From: Antribacter soli
GTDB lineage: Bacteria; Actinomycetota; Actinomycetes; Actinomycetales; Cellulomonadaceae
Direction of reading: 5' to 3'
DNA: 64,000 nt
NCBI RefSeq assembly: GCF_021568775.1
Contig: NZ_JAKGSG010000045.1
Span: 1 to 64,000, forward strand
The notes beneath the pieces were generated by a model. It had not been told where the DNA came from and searched no databases. It saw only the letters and a program-made list of their open reading frames with translations. A program made the translations under genes and the position numbers. Shown here one piece after another: positions 1-8,452 of the stretch (positions are counted from its first letter, which is position 1; every line of letters starts with the position of its first letter).

Positions 1-64
1 GCCGGCGGGGGGCCCCCGGCCGGGGGGGGGCCCCCCCCGCGCGCCCCCCCCCGGGGGGGGGCCC
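1..64. repeat. Low-complexity G/C homopolymer block at the left edge
   Basis: This stretch consists almost only of alternating runs of G and C, several of them 7-10 bases long, and ends abruptly in ordinary sequence. No gene or site can be read in it. A similar block lies at 29861-29924. Such runs are typical of base-calling or assembly trouble in very GC-rich genomes, so the true sequence here is doubtful. Confidence 0.75.
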
Positions 65-164
65 GTCTCTGGAGCGTCCTGCCCGCCGGGCACAACCGGA
101 CAACCGTGTCCGACTGTGACAGAATCCACCGAGGTTCCGGAGCGAGAAGGGCCAGGGTCCCAAG

Positions 165-1109
165 ATGGGCGAGCGCATCACTGCCGAGCGGGTGGACGCC
201 GAGCTGCGTGGAGGGATGCGCAGGATGCGCTCGGGGCCGCCGGTCGGCTCGCCGTGGGGGCGCGCCGTGATCCGCGCGGTGCAGCGCCTGATGCGGCCCG
301 ACGTCGCCGACGGCGTCTCGCTGTCCACGGTTCGGGTCGGCGCCGCGTCCGTGCGCGTCTACCGGCCCGAGGGCGAGCTCTCGGGGGCCGGGCTGCTGTG
401 GGTGCACGGCGGGGGCTACGTCATCGGCCAGGCCGTGATGGACGACCGGTTCTGCTCGGTCACCGCCCGCGATCTGGGCCTCGTCGTGGTGTCCGTGGAG
501 TACCGGCGCTCGCCCGAGCACCCCTTCCCGCTGCCCCTCGACGACTGCCTCGCGGGCTGGACCTGGTTCCAGGAGCACGCGGCCGAGCTGGGCGTCGACC
601 CGGCGCGCGTCGTCGTCGGCGGGCAGAGCGCCGGCGGCGGGCTCGCCGCGGGGCTCGTGCAGCGCCTCCACGACGCCGGCGGGACGCAGCCGGTCGCCCA
701 GCTCCTGATGTGCCCGATGCTCGACGACCGCACCGCCGCCCGCCGTGAGCTCGACGCCGTGGGCCACTGGGTCTGGTCGAACCGGAAGAACCGCGCCGGC
801 TGGGCGGCCTATCTCGGCCAGGAGCCGGGCCTCGGCGAGGTCCCGCCGCACGCCGTCCCGGCCCGGCGCGACGACCTCGCCGGCCTGCCACCGGCGTACG
901 TCGCCGTGGGCGACATCGACCTGTTCCACGACGAGGACGTCCGCTACGCGGAGCGGCTGCGCGCGGCCGGGGTGCCGTGCGACCTCGACGTCGTCCCCGG
1001 TGCGCCGCACGGGTTCGAGTCCATCGTGCCAGCCACGGAGCTGACCGTCGGCTACCTGGGCCGCGCCCGCGCGTGGCTGCGGCGGGCGGTCGGCACGGCG
1101 GTCGCCTGA
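165..1109 (+). CDS. Alpha/beta hydrolase, HSL-type esterase/lipase
   Basis: A 314-residue cytoplasmic hydrolase of the hormone-sensitive-lipase class, which hydrolyses short-chain carboxylic esters. The oxyanion-hole motif HGGGYVIG is near residue 80 and the nucleophile elbow GQSAGG near residue 153. The catalytic acid is probably in the VAVGDIDLFHDE segment (about 247-258) and the His in PHGFES (about 284). Length is normal for the family. The ATG at 165 follows a purine-rich GAGAAGG 15 nt upstream. It converges on tldE with only 3 bases between the stop codons. The natural substrate cannot be read from sequence. Confidence 0.9.
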   Translation: MGERITAERVDAELRGGMRRMRSGPPVGSPWGRAVIRAVQRLMRPDVADGVSLSTVRVGAASVRVYRPEGELSGAGLLWVHGGGYVIGQAVMDDRFCSVTARDLGLVVVSVEYRRSPEHPFPLPLDDCLAGWTWFQEHAAELGVDPARVVVGGQSAGGGLAAGLVQRLHDAGGTQPVAQLLMCPMLDDRTAARRELDAVGHWVWSNRKNRAGWAAYLGQEPGLGEVPPHAVPARRDDLAGLPPAYVAVGDIDLFHDEDVRYAERLRAAGVPCDLDVVPGAPHGFESIVPATELTVGYLGRARAWLRRAVGTAVA

Positions 1110-1112
1110 CGG

Positions 1113-2492
1113 CTACGACGCCTGGCTCACCGTGCTCATGTTGAAGTCCGGCACGCGCAAGGGCGGCATCGCCGCGCGCGGGAAGTACTCGCCCCACTCG
1201 CGGCTGTAGGCCGGGGCGGTGGCGCCCGCGGCGGTGAACCGGTCGAGGAGCGAGAGCGGGCTCTCGTTGAACCGGAAGTTGGTGACCGCGCCGACGACCT
1301 CGCCGTGCTCCACGAGGTAGACGCCGTCGCGGGTGAGGCCCGTGAGCAGCATCGTCATGGGGTCGACGGGCCGGATGTACCAGAGCGACGTGAGGAGCAG
1401 GCCCCGCTCGACCCCGGCGACGAGATCCTGCGTCGTGCCCTGCGCGCCGTCGACGGTGAGGCCGACGTTGCCGACCACGGGCGTCGCGGCCAGGTCCGTC
1501 AGGCCCGCGGTGTGCCGGGTCTGGATCAGGGCGTCGAGCCGGCCGTCGCGCAGCCACTCGGTGCGGCCGGCCGGCAGCCCGTTGTCGAAGACGCTCTGGA
1601 CGTCGTCGGACGAGCGGGCCAGCACGAACGGCGCGCACTCGATGCCGGGCGCCCCCGGGTCCGACCAGAGGGTCACCGGCCGCGTCGACAGGGTCTCTCC
1701 GACGCGGGTGCCCTGCCCCGGCCGCGAGTACGGCGAGCGGCCGTCGTGGGCGTCGCGGGCGCCCATCGACCAGTAGGCGAAGATCATGAGGTCGGCGACG
1801 CAGGTCGGCGGCAGCACCGTGTCGTAGCGGCCCGCGGGGACCTCCACGGTGCGGGACCCCCAGCGCAGGCGCTGGGTGAGCTCGGCGTCGAGGGCGGTCA
1901 CGTCGACGTCGGCGAGGTCGCGCGCCGCGCGGCCCACCCAGGCGGACGCGCCGCCGCTCTTGCCCGTCATCCCGAACGAGCCGGCGGGCTGCTCGTGGCG
2001 CAGCCGCAGGCCCGTCGAGCTGCCGAGGTACGTGGTGCGCACCTCGTGCTCCACGTAGCCGTACAGGAGGCGGCCGTCCGCCTCGGCGCGCCCGAAGGCA
2101 TCGCCCAGCGCGGGCGCGGCGGCGCCGAAGACCGAGGGGGACGTCTCGGTCGGCGGGTCGGCGAAGTCGGCGGCGGCGGCCCCCGGGACGAGGGGCTGGG
2201 CGTCTTCGGCGGGGCCGTTGTCGCGGGCCGCGCGCTCCGCGGCGCGCACGAGCGGCTCGAGGTCGTCGGGCCCGACGGCGCTGCGCCCGACGACGCCCGC
2301 CGCGACGCCGGTGCCGGCGCCCACGGTGGCGACGACCGTGACGGAGCGCTCGCGCATCAGGCCGTTCGTGGTCAGCCCGTTGTTTGCCCAGCGCAGGTTC
2401 GCCGACGAGGACTCCTCGACGAGCACGAGCGTCCCGTCGGCGCGGGACAGCTCGAGGCAGCGCTCGACGATCTCCTGCGGGGTGATGGTCAC
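1113..2492 (-). CDS. tldE: Metallopeptidase-like partner TldE/PmbA
   Basis: A 459-residue member of the TldD/PmbA family. In characterised systems TldE pairs with TldD to form a heteromeric protease that acts on small modified or unfolded peptides such as microcins and the CcdA antitoxin. As expected for the E subunit it has no HExxxH zinc motif. The GTG start at 2492 overlaps the tldD stop codon in a GTGA arrangement, so the two are translationally coupled. Recognisable segments are ESSSANLRWANN near the N terminus, WSMGARDAHDGRSPYS, and a C terminus with FRFNESPLSLLDRF. The peptide substrate is unknown; no RiPP cluster is visible nearby. Confidence 0.9.
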   Translation of the reverse strand: MTITPQEIVERCLELSRADGTLVLVEESSSANLRWANNGLTTNGLMRERSVTVVATVGAGTGVAAGVVGRSAVGPDDLEPLVRAAERAARDNGPAEDAQPLVPGAAAADFADPPTETSPSVFGAAAPALGDAFGRAEADGRLLYGYVEHEVRTTYLGSSTGLRLRHEQPAGSFGMTGKSGGASAWVGRAARDLADVDVTALDAELTQRLRWGSRTVEVPAGRYDTVLPPTCVADLMIFAYWSMGARDAHDGRSPYSRPGQGTRVGETLSTRPVTLWSDPGAPGIECAPFVLARSSDDVQSVFDNGLPAGRTEWLRDGRLDALIQTRHTAGLTDLAATPVVGNVGLTVDGAQGTTQDLVAGVERGLLLTSLWYIRPVDPMTMLLTGLTRDGVYLVEHGEVVGAVTNFRFNESPLSLLDRFTAAGATAPAYSREWGEYFPRAAMPPLRVPDFNMSTVSQAS

Positions 2493-4015
2493 CGGCCACC
2501 CTCCTCGGCGGTGTTGAGGACACTGATGCCGCGGAACAGCGCACTCGGGGCGCCGTGCGACACGGGGGCGGCCTGGCCGGGCTCGGCCTTGCCGCAGAAG
2601 AAGGTGCCGCCCAGGACGTAGGTCGCCGGGCCGCCGACGGCCTCCATCGAGCCCCAGAAGTCGGTCGTGGTGGCCTGGTAGGCGAAGTCCTTCACCTGGC
2701 CCTCGAGCCGGCCGTGCCGGATCCGGTACGCCCGCTGCCCGGTGAACTGGAAGTTGTAGCGCTGCATGTCGATCGACCACGACTTGTCGCCCACGATGTA
2801 CAGGCCGTCCTCGACGCGCTCGATCAGCCCGGCCGTGTCCGGACCGTCGGGCGCGGGCTGCAGGGACACGTTCGCCATGCGCTGGACGGGGACGTGCCCG
2901 GGGGAGTCGGCGAAGGCGCAGCCGTTCGACCGGGTCACGCCCAGGGCGTCCGCGTTCGCGTGCGCCATGGCGCGGTCGAGCTGATAGCCGACCAGGACCC
3001 CGTCGCGCACGATGTCCCACGACTGGGCGGCGACTCCCTCGTGGTCGTAGCCGACGCTCGCCAGGCCGTGCGGCGTCGTGCGATCGCCGGTCACGTGCAT
3101 GACGCCCGACCCGTACTCCAGGGTGCCCAGCCGGTCCAGGGTGGCGAACGACGTGCCCGCGTAGTTCGCCTCGTAGCCGAGCGCGCGGTCGAGCTCGGTG
3201 GCGTGCCCGACCGACTCGTGGATCGTCAGCCACAGGTTCGTCGGGTCGATGACCAGGTCGTACCGGCCGGCCTCGAACGACGGCGCCGCGAGGCGCTCCG
3301 CGAGCAGCGGGCCGAGCTCGTCGAGCGACGCCGCCCAGCCGACGGTGCCGTCCTCGCCCGTGACGTACTCCCAGCCGCGCGCGACCGGGGCGGCCAGCGT
3401 CCGCATCGTCTCGAAGGTGCCGGCTTCGGCGTCGACCGCGACGGCCTCCAGCTCGGGCTCCAGGCGCACCCGCTGCTGCGTCGTGACCGTGCCCGCCGTG
3501 TCGGCGTAGAAGGTGCACTCCAGCACCTGGCTGAGGCGCGCGCTCACGTGCTCGACGGCGTCCTGGCCCAGCACGCGCGCGGAGTAGTCGGCGAGCAGAG
3601 CGACCTTGTCGGCGTCGGGGACCTCGAACGGGTTCACCGCATACTCGGACACCCAGGTGACGTCGGCGTGGACCGGCTCGTCGGCCAGCTCGACCCTCGT
3701 CCGCGCGAGCGGGCGCGCGATCCCGGCCAGGGCGACGGCCTCCTCGGCGACGCGTGCGGCGGCCTCCGCCGTCAGCTCGACACCCGCGGCGAAGCCCCAC
3801 GTGCCCTGGTGCAGCACCCGCACCGACAGCCCGACGACCTCGCCGTCGCTGCTGCCCTCCAGGCGGGCGTCGCGCAGCGTGAGGTGCTGCGACCGGATGC
3901 GTTCGAGGCGGAACGCGGCGTGCTCGGCGCCGAGGTCCCGGGCGCGCTGCAGCGCGGCGTCCGCGAGCGGGCGCAGCGGCAACGCCAGGAAGGCTTCGTC
4001 GATGTCCTGGGGCAC
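2489..4015 (-). CDS. tldD: Zinc metallopeptidase TldD
   Basis: A 508-residue catalytic subunit of the TldD/TldE protease. The zinc-binding motif HESVGH is visible at residues 266-271, followed by the conserved SVGYDHEGV and YQLDRAMA segments typical of the family. It is the first gene of a two-gene operon with tldE. The GTG start at 4015 lies 6 nt downstream of a TAGGGT box (4022-4027 on this strand), which suggests a leaderless transcript and supports this start. The tandem repeat at 4059-4249 lies just upstream of its promoter. Confidence 0.92.
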   Translation of the reverse strand: MPQDIDEAFLALPLRPLADAALQRARDLGAEHAAFRLERIRSQHLTLRDARLEGSSDGEVVGLSVRVLHQGTWGFAAGVELTAEAAARVAEEAVALAGIARPLARTRVELADEPVHADVTWVSEYAVNPFEVPDADKVALLADYSARVLGQDAVEHVSARLSQVLECTFYADTAGTVTTQQRVRLEPELEAVAVDAEAGTFETMRTLAAPVARGWEYVTGEDGTVGWAASLDELGPLLAERLAAPSFEAGRYDLVIDPTNLWLTIHESVGHATELDRALGYEANYAGTSFATLDRLGTLEYGSGVMHVTGDRTTPHGLASVGYDHEGVAAQSWDIVRDGVLVGYQLDRAMAHANADALGVTRSNGCAFADSPGHVPVQRMANVSLQPAPDGPDTAGLIERVEDGLYIVGDKSWSIDMQRYNFQFTGQRAYRIRHGRLEGQVKDFAYQATTTDFWGSMEAVGGPATYVLGGTFFCGKAEPGQAAPVSHGAPSALFRGISVLNTAEEGGR

Positions 4016-4058
4016 GGGCCGACCCTACTCCGAGGTCAGGGCTCCGACCAGGTAAAAC

Positions 4059-4249
4059 CTCAGTCGTGCTCTTGGACGCCTGAGCCTGCGGTTCCGCTCC
4101 GGGCGGGGTCCTTGCTTCGCTGCGGACCCACCCTGCGCTGCACCTCCGGCTCAGTCGTGCTCTTGGACGCCTGAGCCTGCGGTTCCGCTCCGGGCGGGGT
4201 CCTTGCTTCGCTGCGGACCCACCCTGCGCTGCACCTCCGGCTCAGTCGT
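4059..4249 (-). repeat. Two tandem copies of a ~91-bp stop-codon-anchored repeat
   Basis: Two essentially identical 91-bp units stand head to tail. Read on the minus strand, each unit starts TGAGCCGGAGGTGCAGCGCA, has a purine/GC-rich core, and ends GGAACCGCAGGCTCAGGC, so the ends form a 9-bp inverted repeat (GCCTGAGCC/GGCTCAGGC). The first unit begins precisely at the TGA stop of the Lrp-type gene, whose last codons read GACGAC. The spacer between units ends ACGAC and so mimics that gene tail. A related array is at 22136-22392 and a deleted copy at 10954-10980. Confidence 0.9.
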
Positions 4250-4523
4250 CGAGACCGAGGGCGAACGCCTGCTCCAGGTCCTTGTTCGAGTACGCCCGGA
4301 ACGCGATGAGGGTCTCGGTGTGCCGCACGCCCTCGATCTTGCTCACGGCGTCCGACACCACGCCCGCGAGCTCGTCGTGCTCGTGCACGCGCACGATGGC
4401 CACGAGGTCGACCTTGCCCGTGACCGAGAAGACCTCGCTCACGCCCGCGATGTTCGCCACCTCCTGCGCGACCTCGGGGATGCGGGACGGTTCGGCGTCG
4501 ATGAGCACGATCGCGGTCAGCAT
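4242..4523 (-). CDS. Lrp/AsnC ligand-binding (RAM/ACT-like) domain protein
   Basis: A 93-residue protein consisting only of the C-terminal ligand-sensing domain of Lrp/AsnC regulators, without the helix-turn-helix. Visible family segments are GVSEVFSVTGKVDLVAIVRV and the C-terminal TLIAFRAYSN. Stand-alone domains of this kind form oligomers that bind amino acids and are thought to modulate full-length Lrp proteins or enzymes. The ATG start overlaps the last 7 bases of the upstream exonuclease gene, so the two are co-transcribed. Its stop codon is also the first three bases of the adjacent repeat unit. Confidence 0.88.
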   Translation of the reverse strand: MLTAIVLIDAEPSRIPEVAQEVANIAGVSEVFSVTGKVDLVAIVRVHEHDELAGVVSDAVSKIEGVRHTETLIAFRAYSNKDLEQAFALGLDD

Positions 4524-6271
4524 GCCGTCATCGTAGCCACGGATTCCCTCGCCCACGCGAGGTCCGCGTGCGCGGCGGCGCTGCGGACGGGGCAGGCCCA
4601 CGCGTCCGTGACGTGGACCAGGCGCACGCCGGGGGAGTCCAGCCAGGCGAGCAGGAGGTCCGCCTCCTCGGGGTGGCTCGCCGGTTGCGGCGCGACCGGC
4701 GGCTCGACGACCTCGGCGGTCGCGCGCAGCGCGTCGACGAGCGGGAGCGGGTCCTCGCCCGGTCCCGACACGCCCGTCGCAGCGAGCCGCCCGTGCCGGA
4801 CCACGACGATCTCCCAGCCGCGCGCCCCCGACGTCTCTCCGCCTCCGGGGACGGTGCCCTGGGCGGGCCGGGCCGCGACCAGCTCAGCGCACCCGGCAAG
4901 GGGCGTGAGCCGCTGCGCACGGTGCGCGCCGACGACGTACGCCCGCAGCCGGCGCGTCACCTCGCCCGCCTCCTCGAAGCGCTCCTCGGCGGCGAGCCGT
5001 GCGATCCGGTCGGCCAGGGCGCGCACCACGGGAGAGGCGTCGCCGAGCAGCGCCTCGCGGGCGGCCTCGGCCGCGGCGGCGTACCCCGTGTCCGGCGCTT
5101 CCACGGCCGTGCACGGCGCAGAGCAGCGCCCCATCCCGGCCAGGGCGCACGGGCTGCCCGGCGTCCGCGCCACGAGGGGGAGCCGGGGCGAGCACTGGCG
5201 CAGCGGGAGCGCGTCGTGCAGCGCGGCGATCGCCTCCTGAGCCGTGCGGGCCGACGCGAACGGGCCGATGTGCGGGGAGCCGGCCTTGACGTCCCGCACC
5301 ACCGACAGCCGTGGGTACGCCTCGTCGGTGAGCCGCACCCACGACGCCCGCTCGGGGAACTTCGAGCGCCGGTTGTAGCGCGGGGCGTGCTCGGTGATGA
5401 GGCGCAGCTCGCGTACCTGCGCCTCCAGGGGCGTGGCGCACACGACCGGCGTCACCTCGTGGGCGACGCGCACCATCTCCGTGATGCGCCGTCGCTTCTC
5501 CGCCGCCGTGAAGTACGAGCGAACGCGCTTGCGGATGTTCGTCGAGGTGCCGACGTAGAGGACCTCGTCACCCGGGCCCCTGAACAGGTAGACGCCGGGG
5601 GCGTCGGGCAGGCCGTCCGCCAGGTGACGCTTGCGCCGCACGTCCGGCGGGACGGGGTCGGCCGCCGTGGCGAGGTCCTCCAGGTGCGTCACGCCGAGCG
5701 GCGCGAGCCGCTCGAACAGCGCGTGCAGCACGTCCACGGTGGCCCTCGCGTCGGCCAGCGCACGGTGCTCCGGCGACACCGCCGCACGGAAGAGCGTCGC
5801 AAGCGTCGACAGCTTGTGGTTGGGCGCCTCGTCCCGCGTGACGACGCGCCGCGCCAGCGGCACCGTGTCCACGACGGGGAAGCCCGGCCACGGGTACTCG
5901 AGGCGCTCGGCCGCCGCGCGCAGGAAGCCGACGTCGAAGGGCGCGTTGTGCGCCACCAGGACCGACCCGTGCGCGAACTCCAGGAAGCTGGGCAGCACCA
6001 GCTCGATGCCGGGCGCCGTCGCCACCATCGCGTTCGTGATCCCGGTCAGCCTCGCGACGAAGGCGGGCACCGGCTGCCCCGGGTTGACCAGGGACTGGAA
6101 CTCGCCCAGCACCTCGCCGCCACGGACCTTCACCGCGCCGATCTCCGTGATGCCGCCCTCACGGGCGTTGGTCCCCGTCGTCTCAAGGTCCACCACGACG
6201 AACGTGACGTCCCGCAGCGGCGTCCCGAGCTCGTCGAACGTCGCCTGGTACGCGGGGAGGGTGGGGCTCAT
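4517..6271 (-). CDS. DEDDh 3'-5' exonuclease fused to UvrC-like GIY-YIG nuclease
   Basis: A 584-residue protein with a DnaQ/epsilon-type exonuclease domain (about 1-195; VVVDLETTGT carries the DEDD Asp and Glu, and AHNAPFDVGFL the next Asp). A GIY-YIG domain (about 210-300; GVYLFRGPGDEVLYVGTS) and a UvrC-like region with the Cys cluster GMGRCSAPC follow. Actinobacterial relatives include M. tuberculosis Rv2191. The combination suggests incision plus trimming in DNA repair; activity of this protein is inferred. The ATG at 6271 is preceded by TACCGT at 7 nt, favouring a leaderless start over the longer reading frame. The gene overlaps the downstream Lrp-type gene. Confidence 0.9.
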   Translation of the reverse strand: MSPTLPAYQATFDELGTPLRDVTFVVVDLETTGTNAREGGITEIGAVKVRGGEVLGEFQSLVNPGQPVPAFVARLTGITNAMVATAPGIELVLPSFLEFAHGSVLVAHNAPFDVGFLRAAAERLEYPWPGFPVVDTVPLARRVVTRDEAPNHKLSTLATLFRAAVSPEHRALADARATVDVLHALFERLAPLGVTHLEDLATAADPVPPDVRRKRHLADGLPDAPGVYLFRGPGDEVLYVGTSTNIRKRVRSYFTAAEKRRRITEMVRVAHEVTPVVCATPLEAQVRELRLITEHAPRYNRRSKFPERASWVRLTDEAYPRLSVVRDVKAGSPHIGPFASARTAQEAIAALHDALPLRQCSPRLPLVARTPGSPCALAGMGRCSAPCTAVEAPDTGYAAAAEAAREALLGDASPVVRALADRIARLAAEERFEEAGEVTRRLRAYVVGAHRAQRLTPLAGCAELVAARPAQGTVPGGGETSGARGWEIVVVRHGRLAATGVSGPGEDPLPLVDALRATAEVVEPPVAPQPASHPEEADLLLAWLDSPGVRLVHVTDAWACPVRSAAAHADLAWARESVATMTAC

Positions 6272-6339
6272 GCGCGGAACGGTAGCCGCACCCACCGACA
6301 CTCCCGGTCGCCACGCCACCGCGAGGTGGTGCGCACGTG

Positions 6340-6390
6340 CGACGGGCGACCACCTCGGCGAGACGAACCCGCGAAGTGGTCGCCCCGTCG
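6340..6390. terminator. Hairpin downstream of the acyl-CoA ligase gene
   Basis: Arms at 6340-6353 and 6376-6390 pair over 14 bp with one bulged base (left arm CGACGGGCGACCAC) around a 22-nt loop. It sits between the 3' end of the acyl-CoA ligase and the promoter of the exonuclease, both read leftward. There is no T-tract, as is common for terminators in high-GC actinobacteria. Confidence 0.5.
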
Positions 6391-6413
6391 GACGTCAGCG
6401 CACTACCGGGGGA

Positions 6414-8243
6414 TCACGACACGAGGTGCAGCGAGTCCTTGTTCGTGTCCGCGTACAGGGCCTCGATGTCGTCCGAGAAGTCCTTCACGAAGGCGGCGCG
6501 GCGCACGCTCTGCTTCGGCGTGAGGTAGCCGTTCTCGATCGTGAGGTCGCCCGACAGCACGGTGAACTTGCGGATCGACTCGGCCTTCGAGACCGCCTTG
6601 TTGGCGCGGATCACGGCCTGGTCGAGCGCGGCCAGCACGTCCGGGTCCTTGCGGGCCTCGACGACGGTCATCGCCGGCTTTCCGTGCATGGAGAGCCAGC
6701 CGGGCAGGCCCTCCTCGTCGAGCGTGACGAGCGCGCCGATGTACGGCTTGTTGTCGCCGACGACGACGCACTGGCTGACCAGGGGGTGCGCACGGATGCG
6801 GTCCTCGAGCACGGACGGAGCGACGTTCTTGCCGCCCGCCGTCACGATGATCTCCTTCAAGCGGCCCGTGATCTTGAGGAAGCCGTCCTCGTCCAGGGCG
6901 CCCAGGTCACCGGTGCGGAACCAGCCGTCCGCCGTGAACGACTCCGCCGTCGCGACCGGGTTGTTGTGGTACCCGCGGAAGATGTGGATGCCCTTGAGCA
7001 GGATCTCGCCGTCCTCGGCGATCTTGACGCCGCAGCCCGGCAGCTGGAGGCCGACCGAGCCGATCTTCGTGGCTTCGGGGCGGTTCACGCAGGTCGGGGC
7101 CGTGGACTCGGTCAGGCCATAGCCCTCGAGGACCTTCAGGCCGAGACCGCGGTAGAAGTGGCCGAGACGCTCGCCGAGCGGGCCGCCGCCGGAGACCGCG
7201 TACTTCGCGGCCCCGCCCAGCTTGGCGCGGAGCTTGGAGTACACGAGCGCCGAGGCGACCTTGTGCTGCAGGTTGAGCCACATGCCCGGGCCCCGCGGGT
7301 TGTCCAGGGCGCGCGACCAGGCGATGCTCGTCGCCGTGGCCCAGTGGAAGATCTTGACCTTGCCGCCCGCGGCCGCCGTCTGCTCGGCCGAGTTGTAGAC
7401 CTTCTCGAACACGCGCGGCACGGCCAGGATGAACGTCGGCTTGAAGGCGCCCAGGTCCCGCACGAGGTCCTTGGTGTCGGGTGTGTGGCCCAGGACGACG
7501 CCGCCCGCCACGGCGAGCACCTCGATGAAGCGCGCGAAGACGTGCGCCAGAGGGAGGAAGAGCAGGGTGCGGCCGCCCTCGGCGAACACCTCCGGGACCG
7601 CCTCGACGGCGTTGACCGTGAGCGCCGCGAAGTTGCCGTGGGTCAGCTCGGCGCCCTTCGGGCGGCCCGTCGTGCCCGACGTGTAGATGATCGTCGCGAG
7701 GTCGTCCAGGCCGGCGATCGCGCGGCGTCGCGCGATCTCCTCGTCGGCGACGCCCGTGCCGCCCGACCTCAGCGCGTCGATCGCGCCGTCGTCGATGACG
7801 AGCACCTCCTCGATGGCGGGGGCCCGGTCGCGGATCTCAGCGATCGTCCCGGCGTTCGCCGCACTCTCCGCCACGATGAGCTTCACCCCGGCGTCCGTGA
7901 CGATCCACTGCACCTGCTCGGCGCTCGAGGTCTCGTAGATCGGGACGGGCACGGCTCCGGCGGCCCAGATGGCGAAGTCGAGCACCGTCCACTCGTAGCT
8001 GGTGCGGCACATGATGCCGACTGCGTCGCCCGGCTCGATCCCGCGAGCCACGAGGCCCTTGGCCACCGCGACGACCTCTGCGTCGAACTTGCCGGAGGAC
8101 ACCACCGTCCACGGCTCGCCCGGTCGCCCCGGCTTCTCTGCGAACGGCAGGTCCGGCCCGGCCGCAACCCGCTTCGCGAGCAGGTCGTTCACGTTCGAGG
8201 TGGGGGGCAGCTCGATGAGCTGAGGTGCGACGTACTCGTCCAT
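6414..8243 (-). CDS. fadD: Long-chain fatty acid-CoA ligase (AMP-forming), FadD15-like
   Basis: A 609-residue adenylate-forming enzyme that activates long-chain fatty acids to acyl-CoA with ATP. The P-loop-like motif IIYTSGTTGRPKGAEL is near residue 188, the A5 motif EGYGLTES near 375, the A7 motif GWFRTGDLG near 445 and the A8 motif ITGRLKEIIVTAGGKNV near 467. The C-terminal lysine region is KAVSKAESIRKF. Length matches the FadD15 group of actinobacteria. The ATG at 8243 has GGAG 8 nt upstream; an in-frame ATG at 8291 lacks such support. It is divergent from glk. Confidence 0.93.
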   Translation of the reverse strand: MDEYVAPQLIELPPTSNVNDLLAKRVAAGPDLPFAEKPGRPGEPWTVVSSGKFDAEVVAVAKGLVARGIEPGDAVGIMCRTSYEWTVLDFAIWAAGAVPVPIYETSSAEQVQWIVTDAGVKLIVAESAANAGTIAEIRDRAPAIEEVLVIDDGAIDALRSGGTGVADEEIARRRAIAGLDDLATIIYTSGTTGRPKGAELTHGNFAALTVNAVEAVPEVFAEGGRTLLFLPLAHVFARFIEVLAVAGGVVLGHTPDTKDLVRDLGAFKPTFILAVPRVFEKVYNSAEQTAAAGGKVKIFHWATATSIAWSRALDNPRGPGMWLNLQHKVASALVYSKLRAKLGGAAKYAVSGGGPLGERLGHFYRGLGLKVLEGYGLTESTAPTCVNRPEATKIGSVGLQLPGCGVKIAEDGEILLKGIHIFRGYHNNPVATAESFTADGWFRTGDLGALDEDGFLKITGRLKEIIVTAGGKNVAPSVLEDRIRAHPLVSQCVVVGDNKPYIGALVTLDEEGLPGWLSMHGKPAMTVVEARKDPDVLAALDQAVIRANKAVSKAESIRKFTVLSGDLTIENGYLTPKQSVRRAAFVKDFSDDIEALYADTNKDSLHLVS

Positions 8244-8401
8244 GGCTGACTCCAGTGGCAGTGCTGACCGTGGCTGCAAAGATACCGGCAATCAATGTAA
8301 CGGTGTGAACAACTACACAGTTCCACCCAGTGGCGTTGCCCGCGCGCCACCCGTGCGTCGCTGCGACTCTGAGCGCGGTCACGCGGGCCCCTGGCGGTCG
8401 T

Positions 8402-8407
8402 TAGGCT
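8402..8407 (+). promoter_or_regulatory. Candidate -10 box for glk
   Basis: TAGGCT at 8402-8407 fits the TANNNT form of the actinobacterial housekeeping -10. It would give a 5' leader of about 40 nt before the glucokinase ATG. A GAGG element lies just upstream of that ATG. No convincing -35 box is visible. Confidence 0.4.
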
Positions 8408-8452
8408 GGGTGTGCTTTCTGGCAGGGCCCGTACGAGAGAACGCGAGGACGC

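Noticed and set aside
1113-3800. Single 895-codon open frame spanning tldE and antisense of tldD
   Set aside because: The first part is a shadow of tldD; the real tldE starts at the GTG at 2492 that overlaps the tldD stop.
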